Assembly (NCBI RefSeq): GCF_902497555.1
Contig: NZ_CABVGP010000003.1
Location: 1,860,001-1,924,000 of the forward strand
DNA length: 64,000 nt
Reading direction: 5' to 3'
From: Amycolatopsis camponoti
GTDB taxonomy: Bacteria; Actinomycetota; Actinomycetes; Mycobacteriales; Pseudonocardiaceae
Shown: piece by piece, positions 9,146 to 16,957 of the stretch
How positions within the stretch are numbered: position 1 is the stretch's first letter
Layout of the letters: every line of letters starts with the position of its first letter
Program-made: the position numbers and the translations under genes
Notes under the pieces: model-generated
Told to the model about the DNA's origin: nothing
Seen by the model: the letters and a program-made list of their open reading frames with translations, nothing else
Database searches by the model: none

Positions 9146-10498
9146 TCAGGCGGGGGCGGGTTCCGTGTGCCGGGCCTCGGTGCCCTCGTCGCTGTGCTGC
9201 GGACGGTCCGTCGGGGCGTTCAGGACCTCTTCGTCGAGGAGACCCTCGCCGCGGGCCACGACCACCGGCACCACGATCTGGCCGGCCACGTTCGTCGCCG
9301 TGCGCATCATGTCCATGATCGGGTTGACCGAGTAGATCAGCGCCAGGCCGAGCGCCACCTGCTTCGCGTCGAGGCCGATGAACGACGTCGTCAGCGTGAA
9401 CGCCGTCAGCCAGCCCGTGGTGCCGGCCGTCGCCAGTGCGCCGACCACGGCGACCACGACGATGCCCACGTACTGCCAGAAGTTCAGCGACACCCCGGCC
9501 AGGTTGGCGACGAAGATCGCCGCGATCGCCGGGAAGACCGCCGCGCAGCCGTCCATCTTCGTCGCGCTGCCGAGCGGGGTCGCGAAGGCCGCGTACGCCG
9601 GCTGGACGCCGAGGTTCACCGCGGACTGGCGGGTCAGCGGCAGTGTCGCGGCCGAGGACTGCGAGGCGAACGCGAACTGGATCGCCGTGCCCGCCTTGGA
9701 GAAGAACTTCAGCGGGCTGACCTTCGCCACGAACCGCAGCAGGATCGGGTAGACGACGAACAGCACGAGCAGGCAGCCGACGTACACCGCGAGCGTGGTG
9801 GAGAACAGCGGCCGGAACAGCGCGTCGCCGTAGTTGGAGACCGCCGCGCCGATCAGGCCGATGATGCCGATCGGGGCCAGCCGGACGATCCAGCCGAGGT
9901 AGCGCTGGATGATCTCGAAGACGCTCGTCGTGAAGTCCACGAACGGCTTCGCCTTGTCACCCAGGCTGTACGCGGCCGCGCCGATGACCAGCGCGAGGAA
10001 CAGCACCTGCAGCGTCTCGCCGTCGGAGAACGCTTTCACGAAGTTCTCCGGCAGCAGCCCGTTGACGAAGGCGTCCCACGAACCCCAGTGGTCGACGCTG
10101 GCGGCGGCTTTGTCCGCGTTCTTGGCGGTCGCCGTGACGCCGCCGAGCCCGCCCGAACCCGGGTTGAAGATCCGCCCGACCGCGATGCCGATCAGCGACG
10201 CGATGAACGACGTGATGGCGAACCACATGACCGTCTTGCCGCCGAGGCGCGCGGCGGTGCGGCCGCCGCCGAGCTTCCGGAGGCTGTTGATGCCGACCAC
10301 GATCGCCGTGAAGACCAGCGGGATCACCGCGATCTGCAGCAGGGTCGTGAAGATGGTGCCGATCTGGTCGAGGAGATCGGTCAGCCAGCCGGCTCCGGTC
10401 TGCCGCGCGAGGACGCCCAGGAGGGCGCCGACGACGAGCGAGCCGAGAACCGCGGCCGCGAACACCCGCGGTTTGGTGTATGTCCGTACAAAAGACAC
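9146..10498 (-). CDS. dicarboxylate/amino acid:cation symporter (DAACS family)
   Basis: A 450-residue integral membrane transporter taking up C4-dicarboxylates or glutamate/aspartate with protons or sodium (family knowledge). The N-terminal helices read FAAAVLGSLVVGALLGVLA and TTLLQIAVIPLVFTAIVVGI. A Ser-rich re-entrant loop is visible as FASQSSAATLPLT, and the C-terminal core has LGSATKMDGCAAVFPAIAAI and SVNPIMDMMRTATNVAGQ, the last containing the family's Asn-x-x-x-Asp substrate and cation site. The GTG start has GGAG upstream. It ends beside the strong terminator at 9097-9134. The exact substrate cannot be told. Confidence 0.9.
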   Translation of the reverse strand: MSFVRTYTKPRVFAAAVLGSLVVGALLGVLARQTGAGWLTDLLDQIGTIFTTLLQIAVIPLVFTAIVVGINSLRKLGGGRTAARLGGKTVMWFAITSFIASLIGIAVGRIFNPGSGGLGGVTATAKNADKAAASVDHWGSWDAFVNGLLPENFVKAFSDGETLQVLFLALVIGAAAYSLGDKAKPFVDFTTSVFEIIQRYLGWIVRLAPIGIIGLIGAAVSNYGDALFRPLFSTTLAVYVGCLLVLFVVYPILLRFVAKVSPLKFFSKAGTAIQFAFASQSSAATLPLTRQSAVNLGVQPAYAAFATPLGSATKMDGCAAVFPAIAAIFVANLAGVSLNFWQYVGIVVVAVVGALATAGTTGWLTAFTLTTSFIGLDAKQVALGLALIYSVNPIMDMMRTATNVAGQIVVPVVVARGEGLLDEEVLNAPTDRPQHSDEGTEARHTEPAPA

Positions 10499-10597
10499 GG
10501 GGAGACTCCGGTGCTCGAAAGTTTCTGTATTGCCTCGTGAGAAGAACGTTAGGCAAGACGAGACTCTTCCGGATCACCCGTTGGTGTGGCGCTCTTC

Positions 10598-11227
10598 TCA
10601 GGATGCGGGAGGTCGCCAGAGATCCACGACACTCACGCCGACCTCGGCGAGCAGCCGGCGCGTCAGCGGGAGGCTGATGCCGACGACGCTCGTGTGGCCG
10701 CCGTCGAGCCCGTCGACGAACCAGCTGCCCATGCCGTCGATCGTGAAGCCGCCGGCCACGTGCAGCGGCTCGCCGGTCGCGATGTAGGCGTCGATCTCCG
10801 CCGCGCTCGGCGTGCCGAACCGGACGGTCGTCGACTCCCAGCCGCTGGTGTCCTTGGCGCGCGTGCCGCCGTCGAGCCGGACGACCGCGTGGCCGGTGAG
10901 GAGTTCACCGGATGACCCCGCCATCGCGGCCCAGCGCTGCCGCGCGATGTCCGGGTTCGCCGGTTTGCCGACCATCTGCCCGCCGATGTTCAACATCGAG
11001 TCGCAGGCGACGACGACGGCGTCCGGGTGGGCCGCGGCGACCTCGTCGAGGACGGCTTCGGCCTTGGCCGCGGCGAGGGCGGCGACCAGTTCCGACGGTG
11101 ATGGATCGGTCAGCGAGGCGGCGACGGCGTCCTCGTCGACGCCGGAGACGAACACGGCCGGATCGAGACCGGCGGAACGCAGGAGGGCGAGCCGGGCGGG
11201 GGACTGGGAGGCGAGGACGAACTGCAC
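10598..11227 (-). CDS. maf: Maf-type nucleoside triphosphate pyrophosphatase
   Basis: Hydrolyses noncanonical or modified NTPs (dTTP/UTP-type in the Maf family) to the monophosphate. The 209 residues begin with the hallmark LASQSPARLALLRSAGL. They contain the conserved DSMLNIGGQMVGKP and the helix RQRWAAMAGSSGELLTGHAVV, and end with MGSWFVDGLDGGHTSVVGISLP. The GTG at 11227 puts the LASQSPR-type motif at residue 5, as in homologues; no good ribosome-binding site is visible. In mycobacteria maf adjoins accE-accD5, and here about 7 kb of accessory DNA separates them. Confidence 0.92.
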   Translation of the reverse strand: MQFVLASQSPARLALLRSAGLDPAVFVSGVDEDAVAASLTDPSPSELVAALAAAKAEAVLDEVAAAHPDAVVVACDSMLNIGGQMVGKPANPDIARQRWAAMAGSSGELLTGHAVVRLDGGTRAKDTSGWESTTVRFGTPSAAEIDAYIATGEPLHVAGGFTIDGMGSWFVDGLDGGHTSVVGISLPLTRRLLAEVGVSVVDLWRPPAS

Positions 11228-11343
11228 AGCGTGAAGGTACCCGGACGCCTGCCGTAACCGAATTGTGACCGGCGCCACCCGGATGCGGAGTTAGTTTGTT
11301 GTTGCTCGCAACATATGGCGCCGGGAAGACGCGGAGGTGACCG

Positions 11344-11472
11344 ATGACCGTACGGGTCACGGAATCGACGTCGGCTCACAGGTCGCAGTCGCTGTGGGCG
11401 AGGATCCGCGCGACGAAGGGCCGGGCGACCATCCGGGCGGACTCGACCTCGGTGTCGAAGGCCGCCCGCTAG
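11344..11472 (+). CDS. possible small basic protein, 42 residues
   Basis: A short frame starting ATG-ACC-GTA with GGAGGTGA placed five bases upstream, a better ribosome-binding site than most genes here have. The product is 42 residues, Arg/Ser/Thr-rich and strongly basic, with Trp at 18 and no membrane segment. It sits alone in the gap between maf and a convergent exporter gene and is followed 18 bases later by a perfect 15-base-pair terminator. I do not recognise the family. The ribosome-binding site plus terminator pair is the only support. Confidence 0.45.
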   Translation: MTVRVTESTSAHRSQSLWARIRATKGRATIRADSTSVSKAAR

Positions 11473-11490
11473 ACCACCGCTCCCGCGGTT

Positions 11491-11528
11491 CGTGCGAGCC
11501 TCCGGTCCCGACCCCGGAGGCTCGCACG
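11491..11528. terminator. bidirectional hairpin terminator
   Basis: A perfect 15-base inverted repeat (11491-11505 with 11514-11528, eight-base loop). It sits between the small rightward frame and the leftward MFS gene, ending four bases before the latter's stop codon. Confidence 0.85.
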
Positions 11529-11532
11529 GTTC

Positions 11533-13146
11533 TCAAGCGGTGGCGGCCTCGGGAGCCGGCGCCTGGGTTTCCCAGCGTGGCTTCACCTTCCGCAGCATGG
11601 CCGCCGAAAGCACGCCGAGCAGCAGCACCGCCATCGGCAGCAGCATCGTCACCCGCGCGGCGTCCGTCAGTCCACTGTGGACAGCGTCGGAAGCGAGCCG
11701 GCCCGCCTGCGCGGCGACCTCCGCGGGCAGCCCCGGCATCGGCGACGGCCCGCCGGCCGACCCGAACTCTCCGGTGCTCGCCGCGGCCTTCGCGATGCCT
11801 TCCGCGAACGGCGCCCGGTACTGCTCCGGCAGCTGCGAGGCCGCCTTCGCCGCTTCGTCCGCGATGGACGAGCTCACCTGGGCCTGCAGCAGCACGCCGA
11901 TCGCCGCGGAGCCGAGCACGCCGCCGACCTGGCGGGACGTGTTGAAGATCCCCGACGCCGTCCCGGCCAGCCGGGGTTCCACCGACCCCATCGTCATGTT
12001 GCTCATCGGCGAGAAGATGCAGCCGATGCCGAGACCGCACAGCAGCAGCGCCGGGATGAAGCTCCACGGGCTGCTGTCCGGCGACGCCTGCAGCGCGATG
12101 ACCCCGAGCCCCGCGGCCAGCGACCCCAGGCCGAACATCACGAGGTACTTGCCGTTCACCTTGTCGGACAGGTTCCCGACGAACGGCGCCACGATCCCCG
12201 ACAGCAGCGACATCGGCGCGGTCAGCAGGCCCGCCATCGTCGGGGTCAGGCCGAGCACCGACTGGATGTAGATCACCAGCGGCAGGAACATGCCGGTCAT
12301 CGCGAAGCCGACCGTCGTCGCCGTGAGCGTGCCCGCCGAGAAGTTGCGGTTCGAAAAGACCTGCAGCGGCAGCAGCGGCTCGCGCCTGTTGACCCGCTGC
12401 CACACCACGAACGCGATCAGCAGCAGCACGCCGGCGCCGATGATCTCGAACACCGTGATCCCGCCCCAGACGGTGCCCCAGTCGTACTGCTGGCCGTTCT
12501 GCACGCCGAACACGATGAACAGCAGCGCCGCGCTCGAGAGCAGGATGCCGATCACGTCGAACGAGTGCGAGTGCTTCGGCTGCCAGTCCGGCACCAGCAC
12601 CAGCGTCATGACGATGGCGACCACGCCGATCGGCACGTTGACGTAGAAGATCCACTCCCAGCCGAAGTGGTCGACGAGCACACCGCCGAGCAGCGGGCCG
12701 GTGATCGTCGCCAGCCCGGCGACGCCGCCCCACATGCCCATCGCCGGGCCGCGCTTGGCCGGCGGGAACAGGTGCGTGATGAACGCCAGCGTCTGCGGCG
12801 TCATCAGCGCGGCGCCGATGCCCTGCACGGCACGTGCGGCGATCAGCATCTCGACGTTGCCGGACAGGCCGCACCACAGCGACGCGCCGGTGAACACGAC
12901 CAGCCCGGCGAGGAACACCCGCTTCGGGCCGAAGCGGTCGCCGAGGCGGCTGGTGAACAGCATCGGCACGGCGTAGGTCAGCAGGTAGACGCTGATCACC
13001 CAGACGACGGAGTTCAGCCCGGCGTTCAGCTCGCGCAGCATGGTCGGGATCGCGATCGACACGATCGTCGTGTCGAGCAGGATCATGAAGAAGCCGAGGC
13101 ACAGCGCGCCGAGCGCCGCCCACGGGTTAGCTTGTCTTGCGTTCAT
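11533..13146 (-). CDS. DHA2-family (EmrB/QacA-like) MFS drug exporter
   Basis: A 537-residue proton-coupled exporter with about 14 hydrophobic segments, as expected for DHA2 transporters. Visible family motifs are LDTTIVSIAIPTM at the end of helix 1 (motif D1), the helix 2-3 loop motif A as SRLGDRFGPKRVF, and the helix 5 motif C region GLATITGPLLGGVLVD. The C-terminal tail is soluble, with an Ala-rich segment between the last helices. The start codon lies 20 bases inside the upstream PadR gene, so the two are translationally coupled, and PadR is its likely controller. The substrate is probably a toxic or antibiotic-like compound, by analogy with PadR-exporter pairs. Confidence 0.92.
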   Translation of the reverse strand: MNARQANPWAALGALCLGFFMILLDTTIVSIAIPTMLRELNAGLNSVVWVISVYLLTYAVPMLFTSRLGDRFGPKRVFLAGLVVFTGASLWCGLSGNVEMLIAARAVQGIGAALMTPQTLAFITHLFPPAKRGPAMGMWGGVAGLATITGPLLGGVLVDHFGWEWIFYVNVPIGVVAIVMTLVLVPDWQPKHSHSFDVIGILLSSAALLFIVFGVQNGQQYDWGTVWGGITVFEIIGAGVLLLIAFVVWQRVNRREPLLPLQVFSNRNFSAGTLTATTVGFAMTGMFLPLVIYIQSVLGLTPTMAGLLTAPMSLLSGIVAPFVGNLSDKVNGKYLVMFGLGSLAAGLGVIALQASPDSSPWSFIPALLLCGLGIGCIFSPMSNMTMGSVEPRLAGTASGIFNTSRQVGGVLGSAAIGVLLQAQVSSSIADEAAKAASQLPEQYRAPFAEGIAKAAASTGEFGSAGGPSPMPGLPAEVAAQAGRLASDAVHSGLTDAARVTMLLPMAVLLLGVLSAAMLRKVKPRWETQAPAPEAATA

Positions 13147-13753
13147 CGTCGTCTTCCTCGGTGATGAGCGTGAGCTTCGGTTGTTCGCAGTCCTGGAACG
13201 GGATCCGCCCGGACCTCAGTTCTTCGTGCAGGCGCACGGTCCACTCGAGCTCGAACTTCCGCTGGTCGCACTTGTACTGCCAGTCGAGCCAGTAGATCGG
13301 CGGCGTCCGGTCCTCGGCGAGGCGCTGCAGCACCGCCTCGTCGGCCGCGACGCCGGCGCGCAGCCGGGTGATCCGGTGTTCGAGCTCCAGCAGGGACGTC
13401 TCCTTGCCGAGCTCGTCGATCACGGCGAGGCCGGAGAGGTACGCGGGGAACTCGTCAGCGAGGTCGCCCAGCAGCTCGCGGCCGCGCTGGTTGAACTCGT
13501 CCAGGCCGGCCTGGGTCATGCCGTAGACGGTCCGTTCGGGCCGCCTGCCGTCGCGCTGCGTGTCGACGACCTCGATGAAACCGTTGCGCTGCAGGCGTTC
13601 CACGGTGTGGTAGAGCGACCCGGCCTTCACGTTGACGCGGGTGCTGACGTACCGCTCGCGCATGAGCGAAGCCATCTCGTACGGGTGCATGGGCTTCTCG
13701 TGGAGCAGCTCCAGCACGGCGAGGCCGAGCGGGGTCAGCTTGGCCGAGGCCAT
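13127..13753 (-). CDS. PadR-family transcriptional repressor
   Basis: A 208-residue regulator with an N-terminal PadR winged helix: LTPLGLAVLELLHEKPMHPY, then GSLYHTVERLQRNGFIE, the recognition-helix and wing region, and RTVYGMTQAGLDEF. A long helical C-terminal domain (PadR_C/Vir_act_alpha_C type) follows for dimerisation. The gene is first in a two-gene operon with the overlapping DHA2 exporter. PadR proteins usually repress their own operon until a phenolic or drug ligand binds (family knowledge). A palindrome at 13788-13803, about 35 bases before the start, is the best operator candidate. Confidence 0.9.
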   Translation of the reverse strand: MASAKLTPLGLAVLELLHEKPMHPYEMASLMRERYVSTRVNVKAGSLYHTVERLQRNGFIEVVDTQRDGRRPERTVYGMTQAGLDEFNQRGRELLGDLADEFPAYLSGLAVIDELGKETSLLELEHRITRLRAGVAADEAVLQRLAEDRTPPIYWLDWQYKCDQRKFELEWTVRLHEELRSGRIPFQDCEQPKLTLITEEDDDERKTS

Positions 13754-13787
13754 GATCGTTAGTCCCTTCGGATGACTCCAGGTCGTT

Positions 13788-13803
13788 TATTCCACGTGGA
13801 CTA
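13788..13803. promoter_or_regulatory. palindrome upstream of padR, probable operator
   Basis: A 16-base imperfect palindrome with a perfect TCCACGTGGA core flanked by TAT and CTA. It is in the right place to cover the promoter of the PadR-exporter operon. Regulator assignment is by proximity. Confidence 0.5.
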
Positions 13804-13860
13804 TACGGCGCAGACTAAGCGGCCGTCCACGCTCACTTCTGTGACGGTCCGTACACGGCA

Positions 13861-13895
13861 CGGAGGCCCCCATGATCCCGTCATGGGGGCCTCCG
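13861..13895. terminator. hairpin terminator of the rsr gene
   Basis: A perfect 15-base inverted repeat (13861-13875 with 13881-13895, five-base loop) beginning nine bases past the stop of the leftward rsr gene. It also separates it from the PadR operator region. Confidence 0.85.
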
Positions 13896-13904
13896 CGGCT
13901 TCTC

Positions 13905-16658
13905 TCAGAACGGCCAGTCGGCGTTCTCACCCGCTTCGAGCAGGGGAATCATCCGGAACCCCTGGTCGGTGAGGCCGCCGAACGTGTGCCGGTGCCCGCT
14001 GCCGGACGGCGCGTGGCCGAACCGGTAGCCGGCCAGGTTCCACGTGTACAGCGGCACGTGCGCGGGCAGTGACCGTCCGACGTCGCCGCCGCCGGCCTGC
14101 TCGTCGGTGAGGATGACGACGCGGTCGTGCCGGGCGAAGTGCCGCTTCACCGCGGCCGCCGTGTTCGTGCCACCGCCGAGGAAGTACCCGCGGGACTTCC
14201 AGCGCTCGACGTCGCTCAGCAGCGACCCGCCCGGCCGCAGCTTGAACACCTTGGTGTGCGCGCCGCCCAGGAGGAAGCCGTCCGAGAACGACACGACGTC
14301 GGCGCTCGCGCACCGGCGGCCCAGTGCGAGGCCGAACACCGCGGCCGCGTCCCAGCGCTTCAGCGTGCCGTCCTTGCTGAAGCCCATGTTCATCGACGCC
14401 GAGGTGTCGACGAGCACGAGCGTCCGGCCCGGCAGCTCCGGCACGTTCGCCAGCGAATGCGCGATGGCCTGCTCCAGCGCCCACGCCCACCGCGGCGACG
14501 GCGCGGCGCGGTACGCCGACAGGAACCGCATCGGCAGCTGCCGCGACTTCGCGACCTGCGCCGGGTCGGCCAGCCGTGCGGCGACCCGCTGCGCGACCTC
14601 GTCCGAGACACCGGCCTGGTCGAAGTTCCTGAGGTTTCGCAGGCAGTTTCCGGTCACCACACCGTTCGCGACGAAGAGGTGCGAGGTATCCACGGTCACG
14701 CAGTAGGCCGGGACGTCGCCCGCGTCTTCGATCGCCACGATCCGGTCCAGGGCGACCGACGGGTCATAGCCGTGCATTTCGCTCGTCGCGGCCGCCACGT
14801 GTGCGAGACGTTCCGCGGCGCGGGCGAGAGTCGTCGCCTTGTACCCGATCCGAAGCTCGAGGAGCTCCGAGAGACGGCAGACCGCGGCGGCCCGGCTCAC
14901 CTCGACGACGAACAGCGGGTGCCGGCTGATGATCTCACGTCCACCGGCGCGGCTTCCGCTCGTCCGCGGAGCGCGCTCGACCAACCTCGACGGGACTCCG
15001 AGGCGGAGCAGCGCGTCCGCGACCTGGGCGGCGAGCCGTCGGCTGACGGTCGCGTACTCCACCGACGCGTGGTAGGTCTTCTTCGCGTTTCGGCGCTCCC
15101 GCACGCAGCCGTCGGTGTCGATGAGCCCAGAGAGCGCTCCGATCCAGAACTCGCGGCTGAACGGGCGCTCGGGGAGCGCCTTCATCTCGACTCGCTTGCC
15201 CCAGACTTCGTAGGCGCGCAGCACCTCGGCCAGGGGATTGCGATGCCACCGCTGGAGCGGAAAGCGCATCCGGACGATCTTGCCGTTCGGGTACTCGCGC
15301 ACTTCGCAGCCGTGCTTTCCGGCGTAGTCGCGCATGAAGGCGCAGGCGCCGTCCTCGGGGTCGCCGTGGAACTCGGGTGTCACGGAAGTCATGCCGCCAT
15401 CGCCGAGCATCGCGCCGATGAAGTAGCCGTCCCAGGCGTCGCCCTCGGTGCCGAAGTACGAGGCGGTGAGCGGAATGGGGACACGGTCGCCGACGACGAG
15501 GCCGGCGGTCGTCGTCCACTCCCAAGCCTGCCGTCCGCGCGCTCGCTGACGGACCCAGCGGTGATCCCGCGTCGCCGTGATCTCGCGGCCGGAGACCAGC
15601 CGCACAGTCGAGGCGGGGCGTAGACCGGCGTCGATCCAGTCTGACGGCGCGGTCGGGACCAAGCGGCCGACGGACCGTTCGCGCGGCTCCTGTCCGGGGC
15701 CGTAGCGCACCGGGCGGGTGTCCCAGTCGCGGTCGTAGGCGAGGACTGGCAGACGACGACGGACGACCTCCTCGATCGGAGCGGTCGTCCCGTCCGGGAG
15801 CCAGACCGGAGTTCCTTCGGCAAGGCAGGCCATGTATCCCATCGACGGGATCAGCGCTTCCCAGACGCGCGAGTCGAGCGGGCCCTGCAGCCAGCCGGCG
15901 ACCGACTCCCACGTCATGCCCGCCGCGCGGAGGACGTCCGGCGCGTCCGGCTGCCCGAACAGCTCGCGACGGCGCGGGACGTCCCACGCCATCAGCTCGG
16001 CGCGGGCGCGCAGGACTTCGAGCGCGTCCGGCAGCGGGTTCCCGCGGGAGTGCCGCTCGTCGAGGACGTGCTTGAACAGCGCGCCCTGGGCGGCGTCACG
16101 GCCGGCCGGGTGCGTCAGCTCGAGGACGTCGGCGAAGCGGAACGCCCGCGCGGCCGAGTCCCACTTGACGTACGCGCGCTCGTCGTAGAGCTTTCGCGCC
16201 GCGTCGGCCACGCCGCGCTTGACCGGCTTCGGGATGTTCTTGCCGTGCACGGAAGTCCAGTAGGCGAGCAGCTCCCCGGGCTCGTCGGCCCGCTGCAGGA
16301 CGTCGGCGACGACCTGACGGCCGAGCCCGTCGAGCCCGGCATCGCGGCGCGCCTTGGCGAACTCGGCCGCGCCGACGAGCGACGCGGTGCGCAGGTTCGC
16401 CTCGGTGCGCAGCCAGCGCAGGAACCGGGCCGTCCACTGTGGATCCTCGAGGGTCGCGGCGTGGACGAGCGATGTGTAGCGGGTGTCGCGCGCGCCGGCG
16501 GACTCGTAGAAGGTGTGCTCGCCGACCATGTTGGTGACAGCGAGCAGGAAAAGCTCGGACCGGGCGTCGCGCGCGTAGCCGGCGCCACCCTCGTGGGTGA
16601 CGGCGGAAGCCGTGGCCTCACCGCGGACCGGCGAGGTCGCGGTGTTGAACTTGCTCAT
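13905..16658 (-). CDS. rsr: Ro60-like RNA-binding protein (TROVE + vWA) interrupted by an intein
   Basis: A 917-residue precursor: 523 residues of Ro-sixty-related protein with a 394-residue intein in between. Ro proteins form a HEAT-repeat ring that binds Y RNAs on the outside and single-stranded ends of misfolded RNAs in the cavity; bacterial Rsr aids RNA turnover with exoribonucleases. The TROVE part starts near residue 20 and includes FLLAVTNMVGEHTFYE and DPQWTARFLRWLRTEANLRT. The extein after the intein resumes at CLRNLRNFDQAG. The C-terminal vWA domain has an intact metal site, LVLVDTSASMN, with the later GGTNT and ILTDEQ. The start at 16658 has GGGGGAG two bases upstream. The frame is open further upstream only through the Y RNA genes and is not coding there. 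Two Y-like RNAs precede it on the same strand; no rtcB or PNPase gene adjoins. Confidence 0.92.
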   Translation of the reverse strand: MSKFNTATSPVRGEATASAVTHEGGAGYARDARSELFLLAVTNMVGEHTFYESAGARDTRYTSLVHAATLEDPQWTARFLRWLRTEANLRTASLVGAAEFAKARRDAGLDGLGRQVVADVLQRADEPGELLAYWTSVHGKNIPKPVKRGVADAARKLYDERAYVKWDSAARAFRFADVLELTHPAGRDAAQGALFKHVLDERHSRGNPLPDALEVLRARAELMAWDVPRRRELFGQPDAPDVLRAAGMTWESVAGWLQGPLDSRVWEALIPSMGYMACLAEGTPVWLPDGTTAPIEEVVRRRLPVLAYDRDWDTRPVRYGPGQEPRERSVGRLVPTAPSDWIDAGLRPASTVRLVSGREITATRDHRWVRQRARGRQAWEWTTTAGLVVGDRVPIPLTASYFGTEGDAWDGYFIGAMLGDGGMTSVTPEFHGDPEDGACAFMRDYAGKHGCEVREYPNGKIVRMRFPLQRWHRNPLAEVLRAYEVWGKRVEMKALPERPFSREFWIGALSGLIDTDGCVRERRNAKKTYHASVEYATVSRRLAAQVADALLRLGVPSRLVERAPRTSGSRAGGREIISRHPLFVVEVSRAAAVCRLSELLELRIGYKATTLARAAERLAHVAAATSEMHGYDPSVALDRIVAIEDAGDVPAYCVTVDTSHLFVANGVVTGNCLRNLRNFDQAGVSDEVAQRVAARLADPAQVAKSRQLPMRFLSAYRAAPSPRWAWALEQAIAHSLANVPELPGRTLVLVDTSASMNMGFSKDGTLKRWDAAAVFGLALGRRCASADVVSFSDGFLLGGAHTKVFKLRPGGSLLSDVERWKSRGYFLGGGTNTAAAVKRHFARHDRVVILTDEQAGGGDVGRSLPAHVPLYTWNLAGYRFGHAPSGSGHRHTFGGLTDQGFRMIPLLEAGENADWPF
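14646..15827 (-). other. bifunctional LAGLIDADG intein inside rsr
   Basis: A 394-codon in-frame insertion, residues 278-671 of the precursor. The N-terminal splicing block A is CLAEGTPVWLPDG with Cys1. Block B is TATRDHRWV with the conserved T-x-x-H pattern. Endonuclease blocks C and E are YFIGAMLGDGG and WIGALSGLIDTDGCV, each ending in the acidic residue expected for metal binding. The C-terminal blocks are AYCVTVDTSHLFVANGVVTG followed by the terminal Asn, then Cys as +1 extein residue. The penultimate residue is Gly rather than the usual His, a known variant among active inteins. Removing it joins MGYMA to CLRNLRNF in a conserved TROVE helix. By eye its codons use more A/T at third positions than the exteins, consistent with transfer. 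Confidence 0.92.
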
Positions 16659-16660
16659 TT

Positions 16661-16681
16661 CTCCCCCTCGTGATGGGGGAG
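16661..16681 (-). promoter_or_regulatory. hairpin that contains the rsr ribosome-binding site
   Basis: On the minus strand CTCCCCC, a seven-base loop and GGGGGAG form a perfect stem. The second arm is the Shine-Dalgarno sequence of rsr and ends two bases before its ATG. The same hairpin lies 14 bases after the proposed 3' end of the second Y RNA, so it could be both that RNA's terminator and a translational lock on rsr. Confidence 0.6.
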
Positions 16682-16694
16682 CCGCGGCCACGGC

Positions 16695-16831
16695 GATGCC
16701 CGAGTTCGAAGTCGGTGAAGGTATGTTGCTGCTCTGCCGAGCTGAGCTACCGGACCAAGTGGCCCGGGAGGGATTCGAACCCCCGACCTGCCCACTACAA
16801 GGAAGTAACCCTCGCCTGCGCACCGGACATC
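16695..16831 (-). ncRNA. Y RNA with circularly permuted tRNA-like module (YrlA-like)
   Basis: About 137 nt ending 36 bases upstream of rsr. On the minus strand a closing stem pairs GATGTCCG with CGGGCATC (plus positions 16824-16831 and 16695-16702). An inner stem pairs GGCGAGGG with CCTTCACC (16809-16816 and 16714-16721) with one C-A mismatch. Inside lies a tRNA-like fold in permuted order: a T-arm with GGGGG, loop TTCGAAT and CCCTC; the 3' acceptor strand CCGGGCC; a four-base linker ACTT; the 5' acceptor strand GGTCCGG; and a D-arm GCTC, AGCTCGGCA, GAGC. The acceptor strands pair over seven bases. There is no anticodon arm; the Y stem takes its place. From memory this is the layout of bacterial YrlA RNAs bound by Rsr. 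Confidence 0.86.
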
Positions 16832-16844
16832 GGTGTGGCCGCGG

Positions 16845-16871
16845 CTCCCGAGATCGTGCTCGCACCGGGAG
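16845..16871 (-). terminator. hairpin after the first Y RNA
   Basis: Arms CTCCCG and CGGGAG with a partly self-complementary interior (GTGC/GCAC). It starts about five bases past the closing stem of the upstream Y RNA and could end it or separate the two RNAs during processing. Confidence 0.4.
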
Positions 16872-16876
16872 TGCGT

Positions 16877-16957
16877 GCCCGAGATCGAAGTGGTGAAGGC
16901 TTTCGGGATTCGAACCCATGGGATACCAGAGAAGTAACCCTCACCGCCGCACCGGGC
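16877..16957 (-). ncRNA. short Y RNA paralogue with T-arm-like loop
   Basis: About 81 nt, upstream of and homologous to the longer Y RNA. The outer stem pairs GCCCG with CGGGC (16953-16957 and 16877-16881). The inner stem pairs GGTGAGGG with CCTTCACC over eight bases with one G-U (16938-16945 and 16892-16899). The flanking blocks GAGGGTTACTTC (5') and CCTTCACC, ACTTCGA, CTCGGGCA (3') are shared almost exactly with the second RNA. The apical part is short and carries a T-arm-like GGG-TTCGAAT-CCC but no acceptor or D-arm. The closing stems differ between the copies while keeping base pairing (GCCCG versus GTCCG), which supports structure over chance. Confidence 0.75.

Noticed and set aside
16731..16790. 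A conventional tRNA gene on the minus strand, suggested by the T-loop, D-arm and acceptor sequences
   Set aside because: The elements occur in permuted order with only a four-base linker between acceptor strands and no anticodon arm; the flanking complementary stems and the rsr context fit a Y RNA.
16659..16919. An 87-residue N-terminal extension of the rsr protein
   Set aside because: It would be translated from the Y RNA sequences, resembles no Ro N-terminus, and a good Shine-Dalgarno precedes the ATG at 16658.
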